Below are positions 11,526-64,000 of a stretch of 64,000 nucleotides of DNA, piece after piece. Within the stretch, counting starts at the first letter, position 1. Each line of letters opens with the position of its first letter. A model generated the notes under the pieces. That model did no database searches, was not told the origin of the DNA, and saw only the letters and a program-made list of their open reading frames with translations. The translations under genes and the position numbers were made by a program. The DNA comes from Cynocephalus volans (Eukaryota > Chordata > Mammalia > Dermoptera > Cynocephalidae), in contig NC_084462.1 of NCBI RefSeq assembly GCF_027409185.1, forward strand, positions 2,542,001 through 2,606,000. Reading direction: 5' to 3'.

Positions 11526-12166
11526 ATAATTCATTCCACAAATATTTGCTGAGAATTGACCTTGTGCCAGGCTCTGTTGTAGAACACGGCACAAGAACAG
11601 AGCAGGGCGAAAGGAGAGACAAAAATCCCCACCCTTGCAGAGCTGACATTCTAGTGGGCCAGCAGACAAGAAAGGCCTTGCTGAGGAGGTGAGAGTTGAG
11701 CAAAGACTGGAAGGAGGTGAGGGGGCCAAGAGGTTATCTAGGGGAGGAGCATTCTAGGTAGAAAGAAGGGGAAGGGGTTGGGGTGAGACCAGGGAGCCCT
11801 CTACACACTCGTGGAAAGGCCCAGAGGCAGGACTGAGCCTAATGTGTTTGAAGAGCATTTAGGAGGCCAGTGCATCTGGAGCCGAGTTAGAGATGGGGAG
11901 AGGGAGGGAGGTGAGGGTGGAGAATGGACAAACAGGCCCAGATGCTATGGAGCCCTATGGGCCATGGTGAGGACTTTGCTTTAACACTGAGTGTGACTAG
12001 AGCCAGAGGAAGATTCTGAGCAGGGGGTGGGGGAAGTTGGGGGAGAATAGGATCTGACTAAGGCATGAACTAGTTGCTTCTGTCTGCTGTGTAGGGAGGA
12101 GATTAATATCTGTTTTGTGAGGGCTGAGATCATGTCCTTGTACCACCTTCTCCCCAGTGTCTGAAA

Positions 12167-12382
12167 CAGGAATCTGCAAACCACAGCCCACGGACCAAAT
12201 TTTCCCTGTTTGTGTAAATAAAGTTTTATTGGAACACAACCTCATTCATTTACATGTTGTCTCTGGCTGCTTTCATGCTATAAGGGCAGAGTGGAACAGT
12301 TAGAGTCAAGAACATCTGACCACAAAACTGAAAATATTTCCCTATCTGCCCTTTCACAGGAAAAGTTTGCTAACCCCTGAAC
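12167..12382 (+). mobile_element. Old DNA-transposon-like repeat, copy 2
   Basis: Reverse orientation of the 6924-7145 family: GGAATCTGCAAACCACAGCC, AATAAAGTTTTATTGGAACA and AGGAAAAGTTTGCTAACCCC are visible in order. Confidence 0.6.
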
Positions 12383-13315
12383 TTGAGCACTGCCTGGCAC
12401 ATAGTAGGCACACAATAAATATTTCTTGTTGAAGAACTGAGCCTGTCACTCATCTGTGACCCACATGAGGCCACCAGCTTGCTTTTGTCTCAGAGCCAGT
12501 TCCAGCTCTGAGTCACATGCAAGAAAACAACAGCCCAGTGACCAAAAATAAAATACTGGAACCATTCAAGTCTTTGCCGCAGAGAAAATGCCCAGGCAGG
12601 ATTTCAGTCAGGACTGACAGCAAAACTTGGTACCCTCTTCCTCCCTCTCTTTTTCTCTGTAAGACTCAGGCCCTCTTTCTTCCACCAGGCATAGAAGCTT
12701 CTCTCCCAATTTGTTCCTCTCTCAAAAATCCCCCCAAACTCTCTTCCACAAAGTAGCCAGTCCCTGGCTCTACAGCCTCCTCCCTTTCCATCTCCTTTTT
12801 TTTTTTTTTTTTTTTTGCGTATCAGCTTAGCTCCTAGCTGGCTTTTTCCTCATACCTGTGCTGCCCATTGCTCAGATTCTGCATAACAAGGTCAGGCCTG
12901 AGGGCCATGCCCCTGGCAGGAATCCATCTCCCCAGGAGACTCAGAATGCTTCCGCATTCTTGTTTCCCTTTCCCCAGCACACATTCATCCTGATATTCCA
13001 TCCACCCTCATTGGCTGAGTTTTCTCTCTGCTGCAGCCTATACTGCACCCTGGGAACACACAGAGGGATTAGACCCAGACCCTGACAGCCAGGGGCTCAC
13101 AATTTAACGGGGACTATCCCAGTGACTGGAGTGAAGTCATAGCTGGCTTGTGGGGAGGCCTTGATCGCCAAGGGAATGAGTTTGGGGATTTATCCTGAGG
13201 ACTCTCTCTGGCAGGGCTGGATGGAGGACAGATGGAGGGCTCAGAGTCAGTGCAGCACCTCACTCATACTTGGTTTTTGGGTCTCAGCCTCTCTCTGGCG
13301 GTTTCATAGTGATCC
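12383..13315. other. Intergenic DNA without recognised gene
   Basis: 12386-12440 is a short L2-like 3' end (GCCTGGCACATAGTAGGC). A run of about 22 T is at 12797-12818. The rest is single-copy-looking DNA in which I see no coding or RNA gene. Confidence 0.5.
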
Positions 13316-13540
13316 ATAGCCCAAGCTCTGGAGCCAGACTATGTAGGTTCAAATCCAGGCTCTGCTGCTTTCTAATTGTAACCTTGGGAAGCTGTGCCTC
13401 AGTGTCCTCATCTGTAAAATGGGCATGACATTAGTTCTTACCACTTAGAGTTATTGGGAGCATTATGGGATTTAATACATATAAAGAGCTTAGAACTGTG
13501 CCTGGCACACAATAAATATCAGCAGCTATTAAAGTACTTA
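13316..13540 (+). mobile_element. MIR SINE
   Basis: Typical MIR order: GGAGCCAGACTATGTAGGTT, AACCTTGGGAAGCTGTGCC, TCATCTGTAAAATGGGCATG and GTGCCTGGCACACAATAAAT. This is a nearly full-length ancient tRNA-derived SINE. Confidence 0.85.
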
Positions 13541-13689
13541 GCTCAGGCCTCCAGCTCACAGAATGCCCTCAGCAAAAGGAAGCTCAGTGCTGTCATCAAT
13601 TACCCTATAGATTGAGCAGGATTAATGACATCACCAGGTACCAGCCAGATTATGGTTAGAATGTGGGTACTAGAAGCTTTTTTCCTACT

Positions 13690-13905
13690 TGAAATTCTGT
13701 TGTGTTCTAGTCCACACTCTTCCCTGGTGTCCTCAGTCAGAGGATTTTCATGTCTCTGAGCCTATTTTCTATCCATCAAATGGGAATAATAAAAGTGCCA
13801 ACGCCATAAGGTTGTTGAGAGAATCCAATGAGTTAATACGTATAAGGGGCCCAATGTCTAGCACTCAGTCAGCACTCAATAAACAGCAGCTCTTGTTATC
13901 CTTAC
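13690..13905 (+). mobile_element. MIR SINE
   Basis: Phrases AAATGGGAATAATAAAAGTG, AAGGTTGTTGAGAGAATCC and CAGTCAGCACTCAATAAAC identify a MIR copy. It is the second of four in the same orientation in this 2.4-kb interval. Confidence 0.8.
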
Positions 13906-13964
13906 AGCAGGATGCTTCCATGGAAAATACTCCAGCCAGAGTGACAGAAGTCCTCAGCTATGTT

Positions 13965-14165
13965 TGGGTTAAAAGCACAGATTCAGGAGCGCCCAGATCT
14001 GCCACCAGCAGCAGCTGGGAGACTGTGGGCACTTTGCTGGCCTGTGAAGGGGCATAATGATAGTGCCAATCTCATAGGGCTGGCATGAGGATGCATTGAG
14101 AGAATGATGGTTACATTCCCAGCACACAGTCAGGCTTCATAAACATGAGCTGTATTATCAGGGCA
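13965..14165 (+). mobile_element. MIR SINE, diverged
   Basis: GTTAAAAGCACAGATTCAGG, ATAATGATAGTGCCAATC and GCACACAGTCAGGCTTCATA follow MIR order with many changes. Confidence 0.65.
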
Positions 14166-14634
14166 GCTATTCTTGGAAAAGTGCTTCCCTCCCTGGTACT
14201 CAGTTTCCCCATCAATAATGTGGGTGGTGGCTGTGGCAATCTCGAAGCCATGGCAATTTTGATGCTTTGTAACTAAACTGGCTCTGTAACTAAACTGCCA
14301 TTGCTGAGCAAATGTGTTGGAAGTTGGATGCTAGAACGTGGGTCTGTCCTCAACACCCAACTACAGCTTCTCTACTCTTGTCTCTTTCTCTCTCCATCTC
14401 TTACCTCCCAAATTTTCGCTTCCCCTTTCTTTGATTTCTTTTCCATGTTCTGGACTTTATATGTATACAGTTTCTCTCCTGCATGCTGTTCGTAGGGCAA
14501 TAAATAACAACAGAAAAAATAATCATTATTTACTTATTTAGTTTTTTCCCCAGTGCCGGGACTGTACTAAGTGTTTTGTGTGCACTAATACATTTAATCC
14601 ACACAATACAAGGAATTAATTAATACAAGGACTA

Positions 14635-15200
14635 TTTATTAGACAAACATTTACTCAGCACCTACTGTGTGTCAGGGGATTCAGCACTGAACAAAACAAA
14701 GATCCTTGCCCTCGTAGGACTTAAATTCTAGTGAGGACACAGATGGTAAACAGATAAACAGAATGATAAACACTACCGACGCTATGAGGAAAAACAGAGC
14801 AGGGTCAAGTGGGGAGAGTGATGAGGGGACTTGTTTTATATAGGATGGTCAGGAAAGGCCTCTCAGAAGGGGTGACTTAGGAGCAGAATTGATCATGTGA
14901 GAGGGAGGCAGCCACGCAAAACCTAGAGGCAGGGCATTCCTAGTGGAAGGAACAGAGAATGCAAAGGCTTGGGGCAGGACCATGCCTGAGGAGTGCCTGA
15001 GGAACTGAGGAACAACCAAGAGGCCAGTGTGGCTAAAGCAGAATGAAGGGAAGAGGGAGGGTTGAGATCAGAGAGAGCAAGGGGGCCATATTGTGCAAAG
15101 CCTCGTGGGCCATGGTGAGGACTTAGACTTTTACTGAGTGAAAACGGAGCCATGGAAGGTTCTGAAAAGAAGAAGGACCTGATCTGAATAGTTTGATAGG
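14635..15200 (+). mobile_element. Ancient interspersed repeat (same family as 7770-8650)
   Basis: Begins CAAACATTTACTCAGCACC and CTACTGTGTGTCAGG and continues through AGGATGGTCAGGAAAGGCC and GCCTCGTGGGCCATGGTGAG in the order seen at 7770-8650. Confidence 0.6.
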
Positions 15201-15457
15201 ATCCCATTAACAGTAGACTGCTGGGAAGACAAGGGTGAAAGAAGACAGACCACTCCCATTGCAGGTGCAGAAATAGATTCTCCAAAAAACCCAGCAACTG
15301 GCCCAAGCCCACATAGCTGATCAGCAGCAGAGCCCGGCTGGCATGCCATCTCCAGATTCAGTGGAGCCTTGGCTTTGTGACCTTGGGAAATTTCTTGTTT
15401 CTCCTGAGTCTCAGTTTTCCCATCTGTAAACTGGGCATCATAACTCCACGTTTGGGC

Positions 15458-15715
15458 ATAGCGTTGTGGTTAAAAACACAAGTTCTAGAGTCAGATGTGT
15501 CAGGATCCAAGTCTTTGCTCTGCCATTTGCAGGCTCTGTGACTTTCAGCAATTAACACCCTCTTCCTAAGCTTCAGTTTACCTCATAGGGAAGATGAAAA
15601 TCTTAATAGCACCAATTTCAAGGTGTTCCTTGTAAGGATTAAATGAGAGCATGCAGGTAACACGCTTAGCACAGCTTCTGGCATACATCAGGCTCTCAGT
15701 ACACGATCATCATTT
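15458..15715 (+). mobile_element. MIR SINE next to the promoter island
   Basis: GCATAGCGTTGTGGTTAAAA through TCTGGCATACATCAGGCTC follows the full MIR order. It ends right where the CpG-rich promoter region begins. Confidence 0.8.
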
Positions 15716-15719
15716 TTAC

Positions 15720-16600
15720 TGATGGTATCACAGCCCACACTTCCCCGGCGGGCGAGAGCCTGGGAGAGTGCCTGGTACGCGGTCGGCGTTCGACAAAAGT
15801 GAATCCTCTCTCCTGTCTCTCCTGCCCGCCGGCTACCGGGGGACCCAGGCATTCCGGCCTCCAGCTGCCCCCCCCACGCGGGCGCTCACAAAGGTCTCCA
15901 TTCATGCCTAGTGCACAAAGCGGCCCATTCACCCGGGCCCCTTGGGCCTCCCGCCCCCGGTCGCCCCTCGAGTCTTGCCATTGGACACGGCCCCTGCCCG
16001 TCAAACCGCGGGTCCCACCCACGACCGCGCCGCCTAGCTCCTCTCTCTGCCTGGTTCTTTTCCCACGGCTGGCACGCTTTGGCAACTTGTGATTGGCCCC
16101 ACCCGCCAGCCGCTCTCCTTGATTGGCGGTCACGGCCCCCCATGGGCGGGGCCGTAGCTTGCCGCAGCGAGCGCCGATTGGCTCCTGCTGCGCTCGTGAG
16201 GGCGGGGCTGTCCTGGCGGGCCCGCCCCTCTTTCTCCCCAGGCCTAAGTCTCCCGACAGCACTGGAAGCCGGTGAGTGGCTGGGGCCGGCAGACCGCGGG
16301 GGGCGGCGGAGCCGAACTGGGCCCGGAGAGGCTGGAGCCTGGGGGCTGCGATCGGGGCCCCGGAGGCCGGCGCGGGCGGAGCGGGAGGGGCGGTAGGGCG
16401 TACACTCACCTTGAGCGCGCAGCCGGACGACGGCGGAGGGGGTGGGCGAGACGTCGACACTCCCCCAACTCGAGTTGCGACCGTGTGCGAGGCCGGGTCG
16501 GGGTCCTCGCTAACGTCCCGGGGCCCATTCCGCAGAAGGAGAAACTGAGGCTCTCTCTGGGACCTTGGACGCTTTAATACCTGAGTCATCGCCTTCAATC
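15720..16600 (+). promoter_or_regulatory. MYH14: CpG-island promoter of MYH14
   Basis: The block is strongly GC- and CpG-rich in contrast to both flanks. It carries four inverted CCAAT boxes (ATTGG) at 15980-15984, 16092-16096, 16122-16126 and 16177-16181. GC boxes GGGCGGGG lie at 16144-16151 and 16200-16207, and a CCCGCCCC at about 16221-16228. No TATA box is seen. NF-Y and Sp1-type binding is the usual reading of this arrangement. The island is followed by a consensus splice donor and, 4.9 kb later, by the first coding exon, so it is the natural MYH14 promoter. The start site cannot be fixed from sequence. A 337-codon open frame on the minus strand over the island is a composition effect. 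Confidence 0.7.
16190..16271 (+). other. MYH14: Candidate noncoding exon 1 of MYH14
   Basis: The donor GCCG|GTGAGT at 16271/16272 fits the consensus well and lies just downstream of the CCAAT and GC boxes. The left border is only a guess, since the start site is not visible. An untranslated first exon is expected because the start codon sits three bases inside the exon that begins at 21216, behind a splice acceptor. Confidence 0.45.
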
Positions 16601-16687
16601 CCCCGCCCCCAGGATGACTGTCTCTGTTTTCACGTGTGGCCCAGAAAGGGGTCATGGCTGGCAGAGGTAGATGGGTGGGGAAAGACA

Positions 16688-16862
16688 CTTTTTTTTTTTT
16701 TTTTTTCAAAAGATGACCGGTAAGGGGATCTCAACCCTTGGCTTGGTGTTGTCAGCACCACGCTCAGCCAGTGAGCGAACCGACCATCCCTGTATGGGAT
16801 CCGAACCCGTGGCCTTGGTGTTATCAGCACCGCACTCTCCCAAGTGAGCCACGGGCCGGCCC
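16688..16862 (-). mobile_element. tRNA-Ile dimeric SINE, antisense
   Basis: Complete antisense dimer. The target duplication TGGGGAAAGACA is perfect (16676-16687 and 16863-16874). It landed about 400 bp downstream of the candidate exon 1 donor, at the edge of the CpG island. Confidence 0.9.
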
Positions 16863-17234
16863 TGGGGAAAGACATATTTGAGCACTTACAATGTACTTGG
16901 GCGCTTTTATTTTTATAAGTAAATAATTTTCTTCACTATCATATTAACGCGAGGTGGGTTATATTATACCCATTTTACAGAGACGAAGAAACTGAGACCG
17001 GAAAGAGGCGGTGACTGCAGGGGGACGGGGTGGAGAGTAACACTTCGGAGACAGCTGTGTGCTGTGTCCTTTAACCTTTTTAATCCCACACTAGTCCCTT
17101 AAGGGGTGCAGTGGTCCCTAAGACGTAGAAGGGGTGGGGGAAGTTCGCAGAGTCACCACCTGGGACGGGGAAATTGACGTTTCTGAGGACATACTACACG
17201 TTCTCCCCAATTTCCCTCCTTCAGAACGGCAGAT

Positions 17235-17450
17235 AACGGTCTGGGCTTAAATCCTAGCCCTCTTACTGACTGTATGATCTTGCTTGTGTTACTTCGCTGC
17301 TCCGTGCCTCGGTTTCCCCATCAGAGAAATGGAGATGCTGATCGTTTCTATCTCATTGGTTTCGAGAGCATTCTGTGATCTGGAAGAGCTGTTCAAAGAG
17401 CAGAAAAACACCTAGCACATAGTAGGCGCTCTTATCACTATTTAGTTCTC
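17235..17450 (+). mobile_element. MIR SINE
   Basis: GTCTGGGCTTAAATCCTAGC, GCCTCGGTTTCCCCATCAG and CCTAGCACATAGTAGGCGC are in MIR order. Confidence 0.75.
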
Positions 17451-17699
17451 ATGTCAGCCGTGAGGAGACTGAAGCTCAGGAGGCCACAATAACATTTTGT
17501 CGTCTTCCTTGGTACTCGTAAGTGGATCGTGTTGTTCCATTTCCAGTGTTGAGGAAACAGGCTCAGAGAGATGAAATGATGAAGCACTGGCTGGGCACTT
17601 TCTCCGCTTCGTTTTATTATTAATTTAATTGGCCGCAATTCACAGAGAGGAAAGCTGAGCCCCGGAAAGCTTGAGCGGGATTCGAATCCCAGGAATCCT

Positions 17700-18010
17700 C
17701 AGTTCTCTCCGCCGCAGGTCCTTGACCTTTGCCCGCAAGAAGGAGGAGCCCTGGGCGCCGCCGCCGCCGCCGCCGCCCACCTGGGGACTGGCTCATCCCA
17801 GTCCCCCCTCCTTCTCCCTGTCAAAGGCCCAGCAGCTCCAGGACCCGCCCTCTTCCCCAGACCGGCAGGTGCTTGGTGACCTCAGAGCCGGGCCCCCGCC
17901 CCGGGACGCGACGTGGCCCCGCCCCGCGCTGGACCGCGGAGGTAGCAGCACCTGAGTGCTCTGAAGAGGTCCTGGGATTCTCGTGCCCCCTTCCCATCTC
18001 CCTGCTCTGG
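17700..18010. other. Second GC-rich, CpG-bearing block in intron 1
   Basis: A (CCG)n run of about seven units lies at 17757-17777, and CpG-rich text with CCCCGCCCCG continues to about 17940. Donor-like GTs occur at 17868 and 17941. This could be an alternative promoter or only a GC-rich tract. No coding function is claimed for the 94- to 161-codon frames that overlap it on both strands. Confidence 0.4.
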
Positions 18011-18059
18011 CCGGCGCCTCCAGGTAGCCCTGAGGATTGGCGGGTTGAGGGGGCGGCGA

Positions 18060-18350
18060 CTCAGGCGCTTGGATCCTGGGGAGAAGGGTGTTGGGCGCTC
18101 GGACTCCTGGATCCGTGGAGGGGGGTTGGGGACCAGGTATCCCGGGTCTGAGTGAGGACGGCGCCGCGAGCCCGGACTTCTGGGTCTTGAAGGAGGAAAG
18201 GACTGGGGCCTGGGTCTGGGGGCCTGGAGTCCTGGGTCTTGAAGGAAGCGGGAACTTGGAGCCTGGATTCTGGGTTTGTAGGAGTGCGGGCTGGGGGCCT
18301 GGATTCCTGGGCCTGAAGGAGGAGGGGGTGGGGGACCGGAACTCCTGAAC
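18060..18350 (+). repeat. Minisatellite, ~37-bp GGACTCCTGGGTCTGAAGG unit
   Basis: About six to seven imperfect units start near 18094, 18134, 18173, 18225, 18264, 18300 and 18337. Each carries a form of CTCCTGGGTCT, a GAAGGAGGA purine run and a GGGGGCCT end. Spacing is 36-39 bp with one longer unit. Related pieces occur at 18700-18815 and 31855-31935. Confidence 0.8.
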
Positions 18351-18699
18351 TGCAATCCCTGAATCATAGCACTAAGCTGAAGTCAGAGGGCTGGATGCCA
18401 AGGGCCCCAACCCCTGCCCCAGGGGTGGATCCCTGGCTCCTTTTCCTTTTCAAGCTCAGCAGTCTCTGCCCCTCCCAGGGCAGGTGCTTTCACCTGCCCA
18501 GGTGATAGTAATGAGCCCTGGTAGAGCGTTCCTGCTGGCTGAGGGAGAGCGGGGTAGCCAGAGGGGCTCAGCCCTTTGGAGGTAGGACTTGCAAGCCCGG
18601 CTCATCAGGACTTTTCTTCATCCTCAGGCTCAGCATCCTCACCTCTAGCTCAGCTGCAGTGAGGTGAGGGGGCCTGCACTTGTGGTTCCAAGGGAGGAA

Positions 18700-18815
18700 A
18701 GGGCTGGGGATTCAGACTCCTGGGTCCTGGAAGATTAGGAGGCTAGGGACCCCGACTAGTGAGCCTGGGGGAGGACAGGGATAGGGGCTTGGACTTCTGG
18801 CTCCAGGGGGAGGGG
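18700..18815 (+). repeat. Dispersed units of the ~37-bp minisatellite
   Basis: GACTCCTGGGTCCTGGAAG and GGACTTCTGGCTCCAGGG with intervening purine-rich GGGGCT text are two to three degraded units of the array at 18060-18350. Confidence 0.65.
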
Positions 18816-20009
18816 AGACATAAGACTGGGTGACTGCAAAAACGCCCAAGCCCTTCCTGGTCAAAGGCCACAGCGCTGGAGAGGAAGTGGGTAGGGTGGG
18901 GTGGGTAGAGGGTATGGGGTAAAGTCCCAGAGATGGAGCTTGGCTCTGGGTGTATCAAGGCCACACAGGGGCCTGGGGTGAGCCTTGGCCATTTAGAGGT
19001 TGGGGGTGGGGTTGGTGGAGAAATGCCCCACTGTTTTTGGAGTGCAGGGGTCCAGGGTTTGAGGCCCAAGAGCATCAGGAACAAGAACGGCTGGTGCTGG
19101 GGGATGAGGACATGGTCTGGGACGAAGTGGGACTTATGAGCCAGAGCTGAGTTTCCATGTAGAGAAGCTCTGAGGGCAAGACCAGATCTGTGGATACTTC
19201 AAGGGGAGCTGGGTGTTTGGAAATATTTCCCCAGGGGTATGGGGATGATGGCGGCAGGTGTCTCTAGGCCCGAGGGGCAGACGTAGAAGCACTGAGGTGG
19301 GGGAGGCAGAAGTGTTCCCGTGTTCTGTGACTCATGTGCTGGGACAGTAGTGGGTATGTTTGGGGCACTGGAAGAGAGTAGGGGCAGACTTCTTCAGGAG
19401 GAGGGCACAATGTGGCACAGGGAGAATATTTTTTTTCCAACTGATGCTTGGACTGCTGGGGAAGTGCTGTGTCTGTCCACTACAGTCTGTGGCCCCCTGG
19501 AGGGCAGGGAGGGGCCTGGCACATTCTGGCTTACTCTGGGATGGTTGCCTCCATCATAGTTTACAGCTCATGTTCCATTGTCGTGATCTGAGACTAGGGC
19601 TGGGTTCACCCCCAGGCTAGGAGCTCCTTGAGGCAGGGCACCTGTCTGACTCATCTCTGGGTCCCCAGACCCACTCTGAGCAGAGCCTGGTGCTTGAAAG
19701 GCCTCCGAGAGTGTCAGATGAATGGAGGAGTGAGTGAATAAGGCCAGCCTCCCCAATTTAAAGAGAAGGAAGCCAGGTCTGGAAGAAGGAAGTAACTGTT
19801 AACTGAGGTGGTAAGATCTGAGTCTGTTCTGCAGGCGTGAGGAAGGCGTGACCAGAGGTGGTCAGAAAAAAACCTGAATGACAAAAATTACATCGGTATC
19901 CTCCCTGGGCTCATATCTTAGAGTAAAAGCAAGGTTGTATCTTTTATTCCCTCTCTCACCTCACCTCCTTACCCTCTTCCCTTCAGTGACTCGGCTCCAG
20001 CCACACCAG

Positions 20010-20325
20010 CCACAGACATACAGGCATCTTCCTGCCTCAGGGCCCTTGCACTGGCTGTCTGGAAAGCTTTTCCTCCTGACTTTCCCATAGCTTACTCCCT
20101 TCATCTCTCGGGTCCTTATTTACATGCCACATCAGAGAGGCCTTCCCTGGCCTCCCTGATTGAAACTTCAACATCCTCAACCCCAACATCCTCTGTTCCC
20201 TGCTTTATTTATCTCCTTGGCATTTTATCACCATTTAACATACTGTATAATTTACTTATTTATCTTTTAATCTGTCTCCTGGGATTAGAGCTGCTCTGTT
20301 CAGTAGAAATAGAATGCAAGCCAAA
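20010..20325 (+). mobile_element. L2 LINE 3' remnant
   Basis: GGCCCTTGCACTGGCTGTC, CAGAGAGGCCTTCCCTGGCC and ATTTATCTCCTTGGCATTT follow the order of the L2 3' region. Confidence 0.65.
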
Positions 20326-20345
20326 TATGGAATTTAAAATTTTCT

Positions 20346-20521
20346 TTCTTTCTTTTTTTTTTTAAAAAAAGATGATCAGTAAGGGGATCTTAACCCTTGG
20401 CTTGGTGTTGTCAGCACCACGCTCAGCCAGTGAGCGAACCGTTCATCCCTATATAGGATCCGAACCCATGGTCTTGGTGTTATCAGCACTGCACTCTCCC
20501 GAGTGAGCCACGGGCTGGCCC
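20346..20521 (-). mobile_element. tRNA-Ile dimeric SINE, antisense, 18-bp duplication
   Basis: Complete antisense dimer. The duplication TGGAATTTAAAATTTTCT is perfect over 18 bp (20328-20345 and 20522-20539), so it is a young insertion. Confidence 0.92.
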
Positions 20522-21170
20522 TGGAATTTAAAATTTTCTATTAGCTAGATTAAGAAAGAAAAAAAGTGAAAAGGAACAGGTGACATTAATGTTAATGATA
20601 TATTTTATTTAATGCAATATATTCAAAATATCATTATTTTATGTCATCAAATAAAAAAATACCAATGAGCTATCATTTTGTCATTCTAAGTCTTTGAAAT
20701 CAGATGTGTATTTTACACTTAGAAAACCAAGTGTCTAGTAGCCACAAGGGGCTATTTATATTTGAATTTAATTAAATGGAATAAAATTAAGCATTTGTTT
20801 CCTCAGTTGCACTTGCTGCAAGTCAAGTGCAGAGCAGCCCACATGTGGGGGTAGCTCCCGTACTGGACAGACCAGGGCTAGGATGTAAACTCCTTATGAA
20901 GGAGGGGATCTTTTTCTGACTTGTTCATTGCTCCGTTGTCAAGGCCTAGAACTATGCCTACTTCTCAGCCTTGCTTATTAAGTAATTATTGCATGAATGA
21001 ATGAATGAATGGACGAATGGGTAGAGAGGTGAATGAATGGAATGAGTAAGCTAGGTCTATTGACCCATTTTGCAGAAGTGTGAAAGGAAGTCTGGTGAAG
21101 GAAAGCAGAGGGAATTGCCTGGGGGAATTGGGGTTGGGATGGGGGGCACTGGGGATGGAGCGTCACTTGA

Positions 21171-64000
<42,830 letters not shown>

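Noticed and set aside
1-15700. An upstream neighbour gene (IZUMO2 is expected further upstream in human)
   Set aside because: No exon-like coding segment with splice sites was found; the region is accounted for mainly by repeats.
15696-16709. 337-codon open frame on the minus strand across the promoter island
   Set aside because: CpG-rich DNA is poor in stop codons; the peptide is Pro/Arg/Gly-rich without a domain, overlaps frames on the other strand, and covers a MIR end and the promoter.
17671-18367. Several 86-161 codon frames in intron 1
   Set aside because: They lie in a CCG run and a minisatellite; peptides are Pro-rich or repeat-like.

Overview
This is a mammalian nuclear genomic window carrying the 5' part of MYH14, the gene for the nonmuscle myosin heavy chain II-C, on the + strand. 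The identification rests on seventeen coding exons whose splice sites and phases join into one uninterrupted reading frame. That frame contains the P-loop (GESGAGKT), switch I (NDNSSRF) and switch II (DIAGFE) of a class II myosin motor and the Pro/Gly-rich N-terminal extension typical of II-C. The frame is open throughout, so the gene looks intact. It runs off the right edge after about the first third of the heavy chain.

Organism: the most frequent young repeat is a short element made of one or two tRNA-Ile-like monomers with an A-rich tail and clear target-site duplications. I count 16 copies plus a fragment. Alu, rodent B1/B2, horse ERE, bat VES and carnivore SINEs were not seen. A tRNA-Ile-derived SINE without a tRNA-unrelated body matches what is known of the CYN family of colugos (Dermoptera), so a flying lemur genome is the best inference. 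It is not proven.

Layout. 1-15,700 is upstream intergenic DNA with no gene I can support: fossil L1 pieces, MaLR-type LTRs, MIR, L2, hAT remnants and tRNA-Ile SINEs. About 15,720-16,600 is a TATA-less CpG island with four inverted CCAAT boxes and GC boxes, taken as the MYH14 promoter, with a candidate noncoding first exon ending at 16,271. Intron 1 holds a second GC-rich block and a ~37-bp minisatellite. The first coding exon is at 21,216-21,626. Exons 3-10 lie between 26,088 and 36,165 and include a 24-nt microexon (30,298-30,321, the loop 1 or C1 insert). A 16.3-kb intron 10 (36,166-52,432) holds most of the complex repeats: a composite AC array, an internally deleted L1 with perfect target-site duplications, a solo LTR and Tigger-class DNA transposon fossils. 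Exons 11-16 lie at 52,433-58,991, a loop 2 (C2) cassette exon at 61,000-61,122 (with an internal donor at 61,098), and the last exon in view at 62,522-62,709.

How it works together: the exons encode the N-terminal SH3-like region and most of the motor domain. Two alternative cassettes sit exactly at the two surface loops that tune nucleotide turnover (loop 1) and actin interaction (loop 2). The loop 1 microexon is followed by two UGCAUG (RBFOX-type) elements inside a local tandem repeat. The loop 2 cassette is preceded by a ~100-nt pyrimidine tract and has two in-frame donors 24 nt apart that would give 33- or 41-residue inserts. These splicing modules are the most interesting content of the window.
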